64,000 nucleotides of DNA. It comes from Actinosynnema sp042752395 (lineage in GTDB: Bacteria; Actinomycetota; Actinomycetes; Mycobacteriales; Pseudonocardiaceae). The position numbers and the translations under genes are program-made. The notes below the pieces were generated by a model. That model was not told where the DNA came from. It saw nothing but the letters and a program-made list of their open reading frames with translations, and did not search any database. The number at the start of each line of letters is the position of its first letter. The stretch's first letter is position 1. The DNA lies in assembly GCF_042752395.1 (NCBI RefSeq), contig NZ_JBHYXZ010000027.1:1-64000 (forward strand). The letters run 5' to 3'. Positions 32,463 through 55,731 of the stretch are shown piece by piece.

Positions 32463-35400
32463 GCAGCGTGAAGGATTTCATCCTCGAGCAATTCGTCAAC
32501 AAGCAGATCGACCGCGACCGCGCCAAGAGGCTGCTGCTGGAACTGTCGGAGGCGAACCTCCACGAGGACATCGCGGTCATCGGCCTGGCCGGGCGCTTCG
32601 CCGAGGCCAAGAACGTCGACCAGTTCTGGGAGTTCCTCAAGGTCGGCCGGGACTGCATCCGCGACTACCCGCAGTCGCGCAAGGAGGACATGTACGACAT
32701 CCTCCGCAACCCGTACTACGCGGAGGTCATGCTGGGCCGCCCGGTCGACGAGGCCGACCTCGACCGGCTCTACTCCGTGAGCGGCTACCTGGACCGGATC
32801 GACCACTTCGACTCCCGCTTCTTCGGCATCCCGCCGCTGGAAGCGGACTACATGGACCCGAACCAGCGGATCGCGCTCGAAGTGGCGTACGAGGCGCTGG
32901 AGAACGCGGGCTACGGCGGCGACAGCGCGGTCGGGTCCCGGACCGGCGTGTTCCTGGGCCGCGACCAGTCGAACTACTCCTACTACCGGATGTTCTCCGA
33001 GCGGCACCCGATGCAGCTCTCCGGTTCGTGGGAGGGCATGGTCGCCAGCCGCATCTCCTACGTGCTCGACCTCAAGGGCCCGTGCCTCATGACCGACACC
33101 GCCTGCTCCGCGGGCAGCGTCAGCGTGCACCAGGCCATCCAGTCGCTGCTGCTGGGCGAGTGCGACATGGCGCTCGCGGGCGGCATCAACCTGTCCTCCG
33201 GCGGCGAGCCGAAGACCAGCTTCCTGTCCGGCGCGACGATGGACAGCGTCGTCTCCGGCGACGACAGCGTGCGCACCTTCGACGCCCGCGCGAACGGCAC
33301 GCTGTGGGGCGAGGGCGCGGGCATCGTGCTGCTCAAGCCGCTGAAGAAGGCGCTGGCCGACCGCGACCACGTCCGCGCCGTCATCAAGGCGTCCGCCATC
33401 AACAACGACGGCACGTCCAACAGCATCACCGCGCCCAACGCGCTGATGCAGGAGCGGGTCATCCTCGACGCCTGGGCCAAGGCCGACGTCCCGCCCGAGA
33501 CGATCACCTACGTGGAGGCGCACGGCACGGGGACCGTGCTCGGCGACCCGATCGAGGTCAAGGGCCTGTCCAACGCGTTCCGCCGGCACACCGACCGCAG
33601 GCAGTTCTGCGGCATCGGCTCCCTCAAGACCACGATGGGCCACATGGTGGCCGCGTCCGGCTCCGCCTCGCTGGCCAAGGTCGTGAAGTCGCTGGAGTCC
33701 GGCCTGCTCGCGCCCTCGGTGAACTTCGAGGTGCCCAACCCGTACATCGACTTCGCCGACAGCCCGCTGTACGTCAACGACCGCCTGGTGCCGTGGGAGA
33801 CCGGCGGCGAGCCGCGACGGGCCGGGATCAGCTCGTTCGGCTTCATCCGCACGAACTGCCACATGGTGCTGGAGGAGGCGCCGCGCTACCGCGCCGAGCC
33901 GCAGCTGCGCGAGCGCTACTGCTTCACCGTCACCGCCAAGACCGAGGCGGCCCTGACCGGGCTGCTGGACGCGTACGCGACCGTGCTGGCGGACAGCCCG
34001 TGGTCGCTCGCCGACATCTGCTACACCTCCAACATCGGGCGCGGCCACCACGAGCACCGCGTCATGGTCGTCGCGGCGACCAAGGAGCAGCTCGCCGAGT
34101 CGGTCGACCGGCTGCGGCAGCGCGGCCTGGGCACCGACGCGCAGCGCGGCATCTTCCACGGCGTGCACGCCGTCGTCAGCGACAAGCGGGGCGACCTGCG
34201 CCCCGGCGACATCACCGCCCAGATCGCCAAGCGGCTCTCCGACTCCGCCAACGCGAAGCTCGCCGAGTACCGCGCGCGGGGCGGGCAGGAGGCGCTGACC
34301 GGGCTGGCCGACGCCTACGTCCGCGGCGCGCGGGTCGACTTCGCGGAGTTCTACGCCGACGAGCCGCGCCGCCGGGTGCCGCTGCCCACCTACCCGTTCG
34401 AGCGGATCCGCCACTGGGCCAAGCCCATGCGGACGAGCGTGCGCGGTTTCGCCACCGCCGAGGCGAACCCCCTGCTGGGCACGGAGGTCGGCCGCTCGGA
34501 CGCCGGCGTCGTGTTCGAGAACACGCTGTCGGTGGACCGGCACTGGGTGCTGTCCGACCACCGGATCGACCACAAGCCCGTGGTGCCGGGCACGACGTAC
34601 CTGGAGATGGCGCGGGCCGCGCTCGCGGCGGTGGAGAACACCGCCGGCATGCGGTTCGAGAACGTGTTCTTCCTGGTGCCCCTCGCCGTCGAGGAGGGCG
34701 AGGAGGCGACCGTGCGCACCACGCTGGACCGGGTCGGGCGCGGGTACTCGTTCCGGGTCGCCAGCGCCCAGGGCGGGGAGTGGGTCACGCACGTCGAGGG
34801 CCGGATCAGCCCGCTGCGCGACGAGCCCCCGGCCGAGGCCGTGGACGTCGAAGCGCTCAAGGCCGCCGCGCTGGAGGTGACCGACCCGTACCCCACCGAG
34901 ACCGACACGGGCGTGTTCCAGTTCGGCCCGCGCTGGGACAACGTCCGCGCGGTGTGGAAGCAGGAGACCGGCGCGCTGGCCCTGCTGCGGCTGCCGGAGG
35001 GCGTGCCGGGCGACGGCTTCGGCCTGCACCCGGCCAAGCTGGACAACGCGGTGAACCTCATCTCGCAGAACAGCGGCGAGACGTTCCTGCCCTACCTCTA
35101 CAAGGGCATCGTCCTGCACCGGCCCATGCCGGAGACGTGCTACTCGCTGATCCGCACGGTCCGCGACGACAGCCGCGACGGCGAGACGATCACCTACGAC
35201 GTGGACCTCCTCGACGCCGACGGCGTGCCGTTCGGGCGGATCACCGACTACACCGTGAAGAAGGTCGACTGGCGGCGGTTCAGCCTGGGCGGGCCGCGCC
35301 GGTACCTCCAAGTGGAGTGGCAGGCGGTGCCGCGGGTCCCCGCCGAGGTCGAGGGGTCCGCCGTGTGGGCCCCGGTCGTGCTGGACAACGCCGGCGGCCG

Positions 35401-37122
35401 GCGGCTGGTCGCCGCCGTCGAGGCGCTCGGGCACCGGGTCGTCCCCTGCTACGTGGGCGAGCGGACCGACGCCGACCGGGGCGTCTTCGCGCCGGACGAG
35501 GACGGCGCGGCGCTGCTGGCCGAGCGGCTGCGGCGGGAGGGCGTCGAGGGCGTGCTGTTCGCGACCGACTTCACCGCGCCGGACGGGCACGCCCACCGGC
35601 GGGCGGTCGGCGTGGACGCGTTGTTCGAGCTGTACCGCGCGTTCGTGGCGCACCGGGTGAAGCTCGCGCACGGCCTGAAGGTCCTGGGCCGCGACGCCTG
35701 GCAGGTCGTGCCGGGCGACGGCCCCACCGACCCGCACTCGGCCGCCACCGAGGCGCTCGCGCAGGTCGTCGGGCAGGAGCACCGGCACCTGCGGGTGGAC
35801 GTGGTGGACGCCCGCGCGGACGCCGACCTGGACTTCGTGCTGCGGGAGGCGCTGGGCGACGCGGGCGGCGCGCTGCGGGCCGTCCGCGGCACGGACACCC
35901 ACCTGCGCCGCCTGCGGTACGCGGAGGCCGACGTGGAGGAGGCGGCGGAGCCGCGGTACGCGGGCGGGACGTTCGTGGTCACCGGCGGCGCGGGCGGCCT
36001 CGGCCTCGCCGTGGCCGGGGAGATGGCGCGCCAGGGCGCGGCACGGATCCTCCTGCTGGGCCGCCGGCCCCTGGACGACCTCACCGCGCGACGCGTCGCG
36101 GAGGTCGCCGGGGCCGAGTACGTCGTGTGCGACGTGGCGCGGGAGGCCGACGTGCGCGCGCTGGGCGACCGGCTGCGGGAGGAGGCCGTCACCCTCGGCG
36201 GCATCGTCCACGCCGCCGGCGTGGCGGGCGACGGGTTCCTGGCCAACAAGCCGCGCCCGGTCTTCGACGCCGTGCTGGCGCCGAAGGTCGACGGCAGCCT
36301 GGCCCTGGTGGAGCTGGCGAAGGAGCACCCCGGCGCGTTCCTGGTGTTCTTCTCCTCCATCACGGCGGTCACCGGCGGCCAGGGGCAGGGCGACTACTGC
36401 GCGGCGAACGCGTTCATGGACTCGCTGGCCGCGCGGGCGCGGGCCGAGGGCGTCCGGGCGCTGTCGGTGAACTGGCCGACCTGGTCCGAGGTCGGCATGG
36501 CCGTGCGGTACGGCGTCGGCGACGGCGACTCGCCGTTCCGCGCGCTCACCGTGAAGGACGGCCTGGCCTGGCTGGACCACTTCCTGCGGGACCCGGCCGA
36601 CGGCGTCATCCCGTCCCGGTTCGACCTGGGCGTGCTGCGCGAACGCCTCGACGAGATGCCCTTCCTGCTGGAGGACGACGTCGCCGCCGCCGTCGCGCGG
36701 GCCGGTCGGGACGGCGCGCCCGCGGGCGAGGCCGTCGAGGTCCGCCTCGTCGGCCTGCCCGAGCCCAGCCGGACGGAGTTGACGATCGGCGCGGTCTACG
36801 GCGCGGTCCTCGGCCTCACCGAGGTCGACGCCCACGCGAGCTTCCAGGACCTGGGCGGCAACTCGCTGATGACGGCGCAGCTGCTGCAGAAGGTCGAGGA
36901 CGTCTACCCCGGTCGGATCGACATCGCCGACCTGTACTCCTACGCGACCGTCACGAGCCTCGCCGGCTACATCGACGAGCGGGTCGCGGCCGAGTCCAGG
37001 GCGGCCGCGCCGGACCGGGACGACTTCGGGGGAGCGGACCAGTCGCTCCAGGACGTGCTGGAGGAGATCGGCGACGCCGAGCTGACGAGCATGTTCGCCG
37101 ACGGCGCCGGGAGGAACCAGGC

Positions 37123-37126
<4 letters not shown>
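32459..37126 (+). CDS. AT-less PKS module: KS-DH-KR-ACP with altered DH motif
   Basis: A 1,555-aa trans-AT module. An N-terminal docking helix (VKDFILEQFVNKQIDRDRA) is followed by KS: TDTACSAGSVSV (Cys216), EAHGTGTVLGDP, SLKTTMGHMVAASG. DH: HRIDHKPVVPGT, His701 to Pro710; the Gly of HxxxGxxxxP is replaced by His705, while LHPAKLDN keeps the Asp. KR: VVTGGAGGLGLAVAG (about 1174), FFSSITAVTGG and QGDYCAANAF. ACP: LGGNSLMTA (Ser1469). It probably adds a second malonyl unit; whether dehydration occurs depends on the altered DH. A C-terminal acidic helix (SLQDVLEEIGDAELTSMF) is a likely docking element. Start and stop both overlap neighbours by 4 nt. Confidence 0.92.
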
Positions 37127-43899
<6,773 letters not shown>

Positions 43900-43984
43900 G
43901 CGCGCATGACGACCCCACCCCGGCACCGGCCGACGGCCACCAAGACCCGATCACCGCGTCAGGGCGAAGCAGAGAGCCTGGTTC

Positions 43985-46900
43985 ATGGTTGACAAAGACA
44001 ACATCGAGTCCATCTCCGGTCTGGCCGCGATGCAGAAGGGCATGCTCCTCAGCCATGCCGTGGACACCGGCTCGGACGCGTACGTGGAGCAGTTCGACTT
44101 CGTGATCACGGGCGAGGTGGACGCCGGGCACCTGCGCGCGGCGCTCGCGGGCGCGTCCCGGACCTACAGCGTGCTGCGCACGATCTTCTCCTACCGCAAC
44201 ACCGACGAGCCGTACCAGATCGTGCTCAAGGAGTGGGCGCCGTCGCTGGACGTCCGCGACTACCGCGACCGGCCCGACCTCGACCGCGACGTGGAGGAGT
44301 TCAAGGTCGCCGACCGCGCCAAGGGGTTCGACCTCAGCGCGGACGTGCTGCTGCGGGCCACCCTGATCCGGGTCGCGGACCGGCGCTGGCGGCTCGTGTT
44401 CACCTTCCACCACATCATCCTGGACGGCTGGTCGCTCGGCCCGCTGTTCGCGACGATGATGGGCTACTACGACGAGCTGACCCGGACCGGGACCTTCCAG
44501 CCGCGGCACGAGGCGCTGCCGTACCGGGACTACATCGCCTGGTACGAGCGGCAGCGCGGCGAGGACGCCCGGCGGTACTGGGAGGAGGTGCTGGACGGCT
44601 ACGAGACCGAGGCCGTGCTCCCCTCCGACCCCCGCCCCGGCGGCTACCGCGGCGCCACCCACCGGTTCACCCTGCCGGACGAGCTGCACGAGGGCCTGAA
44701 GCGGTTCGCGCGGGACGCCGGGGTGACGCAGAGCGCCGTCTTCCAGGCCGCCTGGGGCGTCGTGCTGCAGAAGTTCAACTACGCCGACGACGTGGTCTTC
44801 GGCAGCGTGGTGTCCGGGCGCGGCACCGAGCTGGGCGGCATCGGCGAGGCGGTCGGGCTGTTCGCGAACACCCAGCCGGTCCGCGTGACGACCGGGCCGG
44901 ACCGGACGTTCGCCGACCTGTGCCGCGACGTGCGGGACTCGTACCTGCGCTCCAGCGCCTTCGAGCACTACGCGCTGCACGAGATCCAGGCCGTCACCGC
45001 GCTGAAGAACAAGCTCCTCAACCACGTCGTCGCGTTCGAGAACTACCCGCTGTCCGAGCAGCTGCGCGACTTCGGCGGCGACGAGGGCGACGGGCTCGCG
45101 TTCGAGGGCGTCGAGGTCTTCGAGCGGACGAGCTACGACCTGCACATCGTGGTCAACCCCGGCCGCGACTTCGCGATCACGTTCGCCTACAACGAGAACC
45201 ACTACGCGCCGGACCTGGTCCGGGCGCTGGAGACCTGCCTCGTGCGGGTCTTCGCGGCGGCGGTCGCCGACGGGCAGGTCCGGGTCGGCGACATCGCGCT
45301 GTGGGACGCCGAGGAGGACGCCCCGGCGGCGCAGGCGTCCCCGTCGTCCCTGTTGGACTCGTCCGTGGTGGACGTGTTCGCCGACGTCGTGGCGGCCCAC
45401 GGCGACAAGACCGCGTTGGTGTGGCGGGGCCACGAGTACAGCTACGCGGAACTCGACCGCTGGTCCGACGCCGTCGCCTGGCAGCTCAAGGAGCGCGGCG
45501 TCGTGCCGGGCACGGCGGTCGGCGTGCTGGTGGACCGCCGCCCGGAGCTGATCGCGGCGATCCTCGGGCTGCTGAAGAACGGCAACTTCTACGTGCCGAT
45601 CGACACCAAGGACGCCAAGCCCCGGGTCGGGTACGTCGTCGCCGACGCGGGCGTGGAGCACCTGTGCACGGTCGCGGAGCACGCCGACAAGGCCCCGGCG
45701 TCGGCCAGGGTGCTGCTGGTGTCGAAGCCCTCGGGCGACGTGCCGCCGTTCCCGCGCCTGCGCAACCTGAACGGCGCCACCGCGTACCTCATGTACACGT
45801 CGGGGTCCACCGGGAACCCCAAGGGCTGCCGGATCACCCACCGCAACATCCTGCGCCTGGTGGCCGACCAGAAGTTCTTCGACTTCGGCGAGCGCCACGT
45901 CGTCATGTTCACCGGCTCGCCCGCGTTCGACGCCAGCACGTTCGAGATCTGGGGGACGATGCTGTTCGGCGCGACCCTGGTGCTGGCCGACGAGCTGGAC
46001 GTGCTCGACGGCGACCTCATGCGCGACACGGTCAAGCGCAACCAGGTGACGGCGATGTGGCTCACGTCGCCGCTGTTCAACCAGCTCTGCGCCTACGACC
46101 CGGCGATCTTCGACCGGCTGGAGCACCTGCTGGTGGGCGGCAGCGCGCTCTCGGTCCAGCACCTGGTCAAGGTCCGCGCGGCGTGCCCGGACCTGAGGAT
46201 CACCAACGGCTACGGCCCCACCGAGAACACGACGTTCTCCACGACGCACGAGATCCGCCCCGAGGACCTGCGCCGCGAGCGGATCCCGATCGGGCGCCCG
46301 CTGGCGCACTCGTCGGCCCACGTCCTGGACCGGGGCCTGAACCTCGTGCCGCCCGGCGCGATCGGCGAGCTGTGCGTGGGCGGCGACGGCGTGTCGACCG
46401 GCTACCACAACCGGCCGGACCTCGACCTGACCAGCTTCGTCACGGTGCCCGCGCTGCCCGGCCGGCGGCTCTACCGCACCGGCGACCTGGTCCGCGAGCT
46501 GCCCGACGGCACGCTGGACTACCTCGGCCGCGCCGACGACCAGGTCAAGATCAGCGGCTTCCGGGTCGAGCTGGGCGAGGTCGAGAGCGTGCTGCGGTCG
46601 CTCGACCGGGTCGAGGACGCGGCCGTGATCTGCGTCGACGTGGACGGCGAGAAGAGCCTGCGCGGTTACTACGTGGCCGCCGAGCGGATCGCGCCCGACG
46701 TCGTCCGCCAGGCCATGGCGAAGAAGGTCGCGCCGTACATGGTGCCCGCGGGGCTCGTGCAGCTCGACCGGATCCCGCTGAACAAGAGCGGCAAGGTGGA
46801 CCGGACCCGGCTCGCGGGGATCCGGCCCGAGCCGGAGGCCCGCCGCGAGGCGCCCGACCTCGGCCCCGTGTCCGACGTCGCGCGCGTCATCTTCGACATC

Positions 46901-47248
46901 GTGGCCGACCTCGTCCCCGTCGAGGCCATCGACGTCAACCGCAACTTCTTCGACCTCGGCATCAACTCGCTCAACCTGCTGACGATCAACAACCGGCTGC
47001 GCAAGGTGCTGGACCGGAACGTGCCGCTGGTGCAGCTGTTCCAGCACACGTCCATCGCCTCGCTCGCCGCCTACCTCGACGGCACGACCGACGCCGAGGA
47101 CACCGCGGTCGACGCCGACGAGACCGAACCCGGGGACTCGTTCGACGAGCAGGAGGAGGAGCGCGCCTTCAGCGCGACCGCGCTGCTGCGGGAGATCGCG
47201 GACGAGATCGCCGAGGAACTCGCCGCCGAGCTGGAAGAGGAGCTCTGA
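43985..47248 (+). CDS. NRPS module C-A(Val-like)-PCP
   Basis: A 1,087-aa single NRPS module. C: begins ISGLAAMQKGMLLSHAVD as DCL-type domains do, with the active site TFHHIILDGWS (His142-143, Asp147), fitting its place after an E domain. A about 460-960: YLMYTSGSTGNPKGCRITH, GYGPTENTTF, GFRVELGEVE. The pocket reads D-A-F-W-L-G-G-T-F, one change from the valine code DAFWIGGTF. PCP: DLGINSLNLL (Ser995), where the second Gly of LGGNS is Ile. A strongly acidic C-terminal tail (IADEIAEELAAELEEEL) faces the basic N-terminus of the next protein and is probably a docking element. It is separated from the upstream gene by 85 nt without a visible terminator. Confidence 0.92.
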   Translation: MVDKDNIESISGLAAMQKGMLLSHAVDTGSDAYVEQFDFVITGEVDAGHLRAALAGASRTYSVLRTIFSYRNTDEPYQIVLKEWAPSLDVRDYRDRPDLDRDVEEFKVADRAKGFDLSADVLLRATLIRVADRRWRLVFTFHHIILDGWSLGPLFATMMGYYDELTRTGTFQPRHEALPYRDYIAWYERQRGEDARRYWEEVLDGYETEAVLPSDPRPGGYRGATHRFTLPDELHEGLKRFARDAGVTQSAVFQAAWGVVLQKFNYADDVVFGSVVSGRGTELGGIGEAVGLFANTQPVRVTTGPDRTFADLCRDVRDSYLRSSAFEHYALHEIQAVTALKNKLLNHVVAFENYPLSEQLRDFGGDEGDGLAFEGVEVFERTSYDLHIVVNPGRDFAITFAYNENHYAPDLVRALETCLVRVFAAAVADGQVRVGDIALWDAEEDAPAAQASPSSLLDSSVVDVFADVVAAHGDKTALVWRGHEYSYAELDRWSDAVAWQLKERGVVPGTAVGVLVDRRPELIAAILGLLKNGNFYVPIDTKDAKPRVGYVVADAGVEHLCTVAEHADKAPASARVLLVSKPSGDVPPFPRLRNLNGATAYLMYTSGSTGNPKGCRITHRNILRLVADQKFFDFGERHVVMFTGSPAFDASTFEIWGTMLFGATLVLADELDVLDGDLMRDTVKRNQVTAMWLTSPLFNQLCAYDPAIFDRLEHLLVGGSALSVQHLVKVRAACPDLRITNGYGPTENTTFSTTHEIRPEDLRRERIPIGRPLAHSSAHVLDRGLNLVPPGAIGELCVGGDGVSTGYHNRPDLDLTSFVTVPALPGRRLYRTGDLVRELPDGTLDYLGRADDQVKISGFRVELGEVESVLRSLDRVEDAAVICVDVDGEKSLRGYYVAAERIAPDVVRQAMAKKVAPYMVPAGLVQLDRIPLNKSGKVDRTRLAGIRPEPEARREAPDLGPVSDVARVIFDIVADLVPVEAIDVNRNFFDLGINSLNLLTINNRLRKVLDRNVPLVQLFQHTSIASLAAYLDGTTDAEDTAVDADETEPGDSFDEQEEERAFSATALLREIADEIAEELAAELEEEL

Positions 47249-47250
47249 CC

Positions 47251-53166
<5,916 letters not shown>

Positions 53167-53171
53167 TTATC

Positions 53172-53179
53172 GGAGGAGG
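53172..53179 (+). promoter_or_regulatory. Strong ribosome binding site of the exporter ATPase
   Basis: GGAGGAGG ends 6 nt before the ATG at 53186, within the 19-nt gap after the last PKS. It decides the start over a TTG 6 nt further upstream. Confidence 0.7.
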
Positions 53180-53185
53180 TTGACC

Positions 53186-54139
53186 ATGGCTGTGATCGAG
53201 CTGGACCACGTCACGAAATCGTATAAATCGAGGGGTCGTCGGACGCTCGCCAACGACGACGTGAGCCTGCACGTCGCGGAGGGCGAGGTGTTCGGCCTGT
53301 TCGGCCACAACGGCGCGGGCAAGACGACGATCGTGAACCAGTTGCTGGGGCTGCTGAAGCCCGACTCGGGTTCGATCGTCATCGACGGCCAGGACGTCGT
53401 GAAGAACCGGAACCTGGGGCGCTACCTGTGCTCGGTGCAGCCCCAGTCCAAGACGCCGCTCGGCGAGCTGACGCCGCGGTCGGTCACCCGCGTCATGGGC
53501 CAGCTCCGCGGGGTCGGCCCCGAGGAGGTGGACCGGCGCACCACCGAGCTGTTCGAGAAGCTCGACATCATGCAGTGGGCGGACGTGCAGGGCACCAAGC
53601 TCTCCGGCGGCGTCCTGCGCCTCACCGGGTTCTGCATGGCCGCGGTCGCCCCCGGCCGCGCGGTGATCCTGGACGAGCCGACCAACGACGTGGACCCGGT
53701 CCGGCGGCGCTACCTGTGGAGCGCGATCCGCGACCTCACGCACGACGGCACCGCCGTCGTCGTGGTCACTCACAGCATCCGCGAGGCGGAGAACACGGTC
53801 GACACCATGGCCGTGCTCAACGAGGGCAAGGTCGTCAAGCAGGGCAACGCGCGCCAGATCAGGGCGGAGGCGGCCGGCAACCGGATGAAGCTGGAGGCCG
53901 TCGCCAAGGCGACCGAGGACCGGTTCGACAAGCCGGCGTGGGGCGAGGACCTCAAGGTCGCCAACGCGGAGCTGACCCTCACGTTCGAGCGCGAACTCGC
54001 CTCCGAGGCTTTGAAGTGGGCCGCCGAGCAGCGCGACCGCGGCCTGCTCGCGGAGTACTCCCTCACCGAAATCACCCTCGAAGACATGTACATCGAACTC
54101 GTCGGCAACAGGGGAGCGGTCGAAGGTGTCCAGCGGTAG
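53186..54139 (+). CDS. ABC transporter ATP-binding protein (exporter)
   Basis: A 317-aa ABC-2-type ATPase of the DrrA-like class, cytoplasmic side of the membrane. Walker A GHNGAGKTT (about 48-56), Walker B AVILDEPTNDVDP and H-loop VVVVTHS are intact. The signature is LSGGVLRLTGF, so the usual Gln/Arg after LSGG is missing. The Q-loop region is SVQPQSK. About 80 residues after the nucleotide-binding fold form a helical C-terminal domain common in antibiotic exporters. It overlaps the permease gene by 14 nt, so the pair forms one transporter. Placed right after the last synthase gene, it probably exports or gives resistance to the product. The family is certain; the cargo is inferred. Confidence 0.93.
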   Translation: MAVIELDHVTKSYKSRGRRTLANDDVSLHVAEGEVFGLFGHNGAGKTTIVNQLLGLLKPDSGSIVIDGQDVVKNRNLGRYLCSVQPQSKTPLGELTPRSVTRVMGQLRGVGPEEVDRRTTELFEKLDIMQWADVQGTKLSGGVLRLTGFCMAAVAPGRAVILDEPTNDVDPVRRRYLWSAIRDLTHDGTAVVVVTHSIREAENTVDTMAVLNEGKVVKQGNARQIRAEAAGNRMKLEAVAKATEDRFDKPAWGEDLKVANAELTLTFERELASEALKWAAEQRDRGLLAEYSLTEITLEDMYIELVGNRGAVEGVQR

Positions 54140-54857
54140 CAAGCTCAAGTACGTGATCGAACTCCAGGCCCGCAAGCAGGGCAGCTACCTGGTCGTCTTC
54201 TCGATCATCATGGTCGTCATCGCGCTCGGCGTGGCGATCGGCTTCTCGTACCTGATGTCGTCGCCGGAGGGCGGCGGCATGCTGTACCTCGCCACCGGCG
54301 CGCCGACGATCGTGCTGATCATGACCGCGCTGGTGACCGTGCCGATGCAGAACGCGGGCGCGAAGATGACCGGCTACCTCGACTTCGTGAAGTCGCTGCC
54401 GGTGAGCCGCAAGCTGTTCCTGATCGCCGACGTCGGCATCTGGGCCATGGTGACCGTCCCGGCCATCGCGATCTCGGTCTTCGTCGCGCACCTGATCTTC
54501 GAGCCCGGCTACGCGATCTCGTGGACGATCATCCCCGCGTTCGTGCTCATGGTGCTGTCCTGCTTCGCCATCGGGTACGGCTACTCGTTCGTCATCCCGG
54601 CCGAGCCCGCGATGGCGCTGTCGCAGCTCATCGCGTTCGTGTCGCTGATGTTCTCGCCGATCAACTTCCCGATCGACCGGCTGCCCGGCTGGGTGCAGGC
54701 GGTGCACGAGGTGCTGCCGATCTACCACATGGCCGAGGTGATGCGGGCGTCGTTGGCGCACACGACGTTCGAGGCGCAGCCCATCAGCTACATCATCCTC
54801 GGCGCGTGGACGGTCGTCGGGTTCTTCGGGGCCGTGCGGTTCCTCGAACGGGCGTGA
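54126..54857 (+). CDS. ABC-2 type transporter permease
   Basis: A 243-aa membrane protein with six hydrophobic segments, at about 20-42 (VFSIIMVVIALGVAIGFSYL), 50-72, 92-120, 130-156, 160-182 and 215-238. The N-terminus is short and basic. This is the usual topology of DrrB-like ABC-2 permeases that dimerise with an ATPase such as the one encoded immediately upstream. The GTG start at 54126 lies inside the ATPase gene. A 12-bp hairpin follows the stop. Confidence 0.9.
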   Translation: MSSGSKLKYVIELQARKQGSYLVVFSIIMVVIALGVAIGFSYLMSSPEGGGMLYLATGAPTIVLIMTALVTVPMQNAGAKMTGYLDFVKSLPVSRKLFLIADVGIWAMVTVPAIAISVFVAHLIFEPGYAISWTIIPAFVLMVLSCFAIGYGYSFVIPAEPAMALSQLIAFVSLMFSPINFPIDRLPGWVQAVHEVLPIYHMAEVMRASLAHTTFEAQPISYIILGAWTVVGFFGAVRFLERA

Positions 54858-54885
54858 CCCGCGCCCGGACCGGGTGTTGGTCGGC

Positions 54886-54920
54886 GGCACGGCCACGCGG
54901 ACGGCGGACGTGGCCGTGTC
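54886..54920 (+). terminator. Strong hairpin after the transporter genes
   Basis: CACGGCCACG (54888-54897) and CGTGGCCGTG (54909-54918) are perfect 10-bp complements with an 11-nt loop. A G-U and a G-C pair extend the stem to 12 bp. It lies 29 nt after the permease stop and 62 nt before the thioesterase start. No T-run follows, as is common for actinobacterial stops. It may terminate or attenuate transcription before the thioesterase. Confidence 0.55.
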
Positions 54921-54981
54921 GTCGTCAGGGCGACCCGGGTGATCCGGTCCACCGCCGGAGACTGGACAGGAGAGGTTGTTC

Positions 54982-55707
54982 GTGAGCGTCGTGGAAAAGC
55001 TCCCGCTCGTGTGCTTCCCGCACGCGGGCGCGGGGATGCTGTACTACAGCAAGTGGAAGTTCGCGTTCGGCGACGGCATCGACGTGCGGATCGCCCGGTA
55101 CCCGTTGCGGGAGCAGCGGACCACCACGCCCATGCCGGCGTCGCTGCCCCTGCTCGCCCGCGACATCTTCACCGAGATGGTCGACTCGTTCCGGGGCACG
55201 TTCGCCATCTGGGGCCACAGCATGGGCAGCGTGATCGGCTACGAGGTCGCCAAGCTCTGCCAGGAGCGCCTGGACAACCCGCCGCTGGTGTTCTTCAGTT
55301 CCGGGTCGGCCGCGCCGTGCGACAGCACGTTCAAGGCGGTGGCCGACCTCGACACGCCGGAGGGGTTGAAGCAGGTGCTGCGCGACTACGGCGGGTTGAG
55401 CGAGGAGAACTTGGCCGACGCGGACTTCATGAGCTACTTCGCCCCGATCATCGCGGCGGACCTGCGGCTGCTGGGCGGCTACCGGGACACGGCCTTCGAG
55501 CCGCTGCGGTGCCCGATCGTGCTGATGGAGGGCCGGGACGACCGGGTCGTCACGGACCAGTGGCAGCGCTACACCGAGCACCCCGTCACGACCACCGAGT
55601 TCGACGGGGGGCACTTCTTCGTGGAGGAGCGCAGGCCGGAGATGGCCGCGCTGATGGAGTCGAAGATCCAGCTGCTCTGGCAGCGGAAGGCGGCCTCGGC
55701 CAGGTGA
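54982..55707 (+). CDS. Type II (editing) thioesterase
   Basis: A 241-aa alpha/beta hydrolase of the type II thioesterase family, which removes stalled or mis-primed acyl groups from carrier proteins. LVCFPHAGAGMLYYSKW is the family start; the nucleophile elbow is GHSMGSVIGYE (usual form GHSMGA); the acid is in EGRDDRVV and the His in FDGGHFF. GTG at 54982 is chosen because GGAGAGG lies 6 nt upstream. It is the last plus-strand gene of the cluster and converges with the MerR gene 24 nt away. No thioesterase domain exists in the synthases, so this is the only thioesterase in the cluster, though it is unlikely to be the product-release enzyme. Confidence 0.92.
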   Translation: MSVVEKLPLVCFPHAGAGMLYYSKWKFAFGDGIDVRIARYPLREQRTTTPMPASLPLLARDIFTEMVDSFRGTFAIWGHSMGSVIGYEVAKLCQERLDNPPLVFFSSGSAAPCDSTFKAVADLDTPEGLKQVLRDYGGLSEENLADADFMSYFAPIIAADLRLLGGYRDTAFEPLRCPIVLMEGRDDRVVTDQWQRYTEHPVTTTEFDGGHFFVEERRPEMAALMESKIQLLWQRKAASAR

Positions 55708-55731
55708 CGCGGTCCGGGGCGGCGGTGCGCG

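Noticed and set aside
43900..43984. Short ATG-initiated frame between the epimerase-ending NRPS and the Val module
   Set aside because: Too short and without homology; most likely spacer with the ribosome site of the next gene.
54982..55707. Type II thioesterase as the product-release enzyme
   Set aside because: Sequence and size match editing thioesterases that act on stalled carriers; the terminal C domain is the better release candidate.
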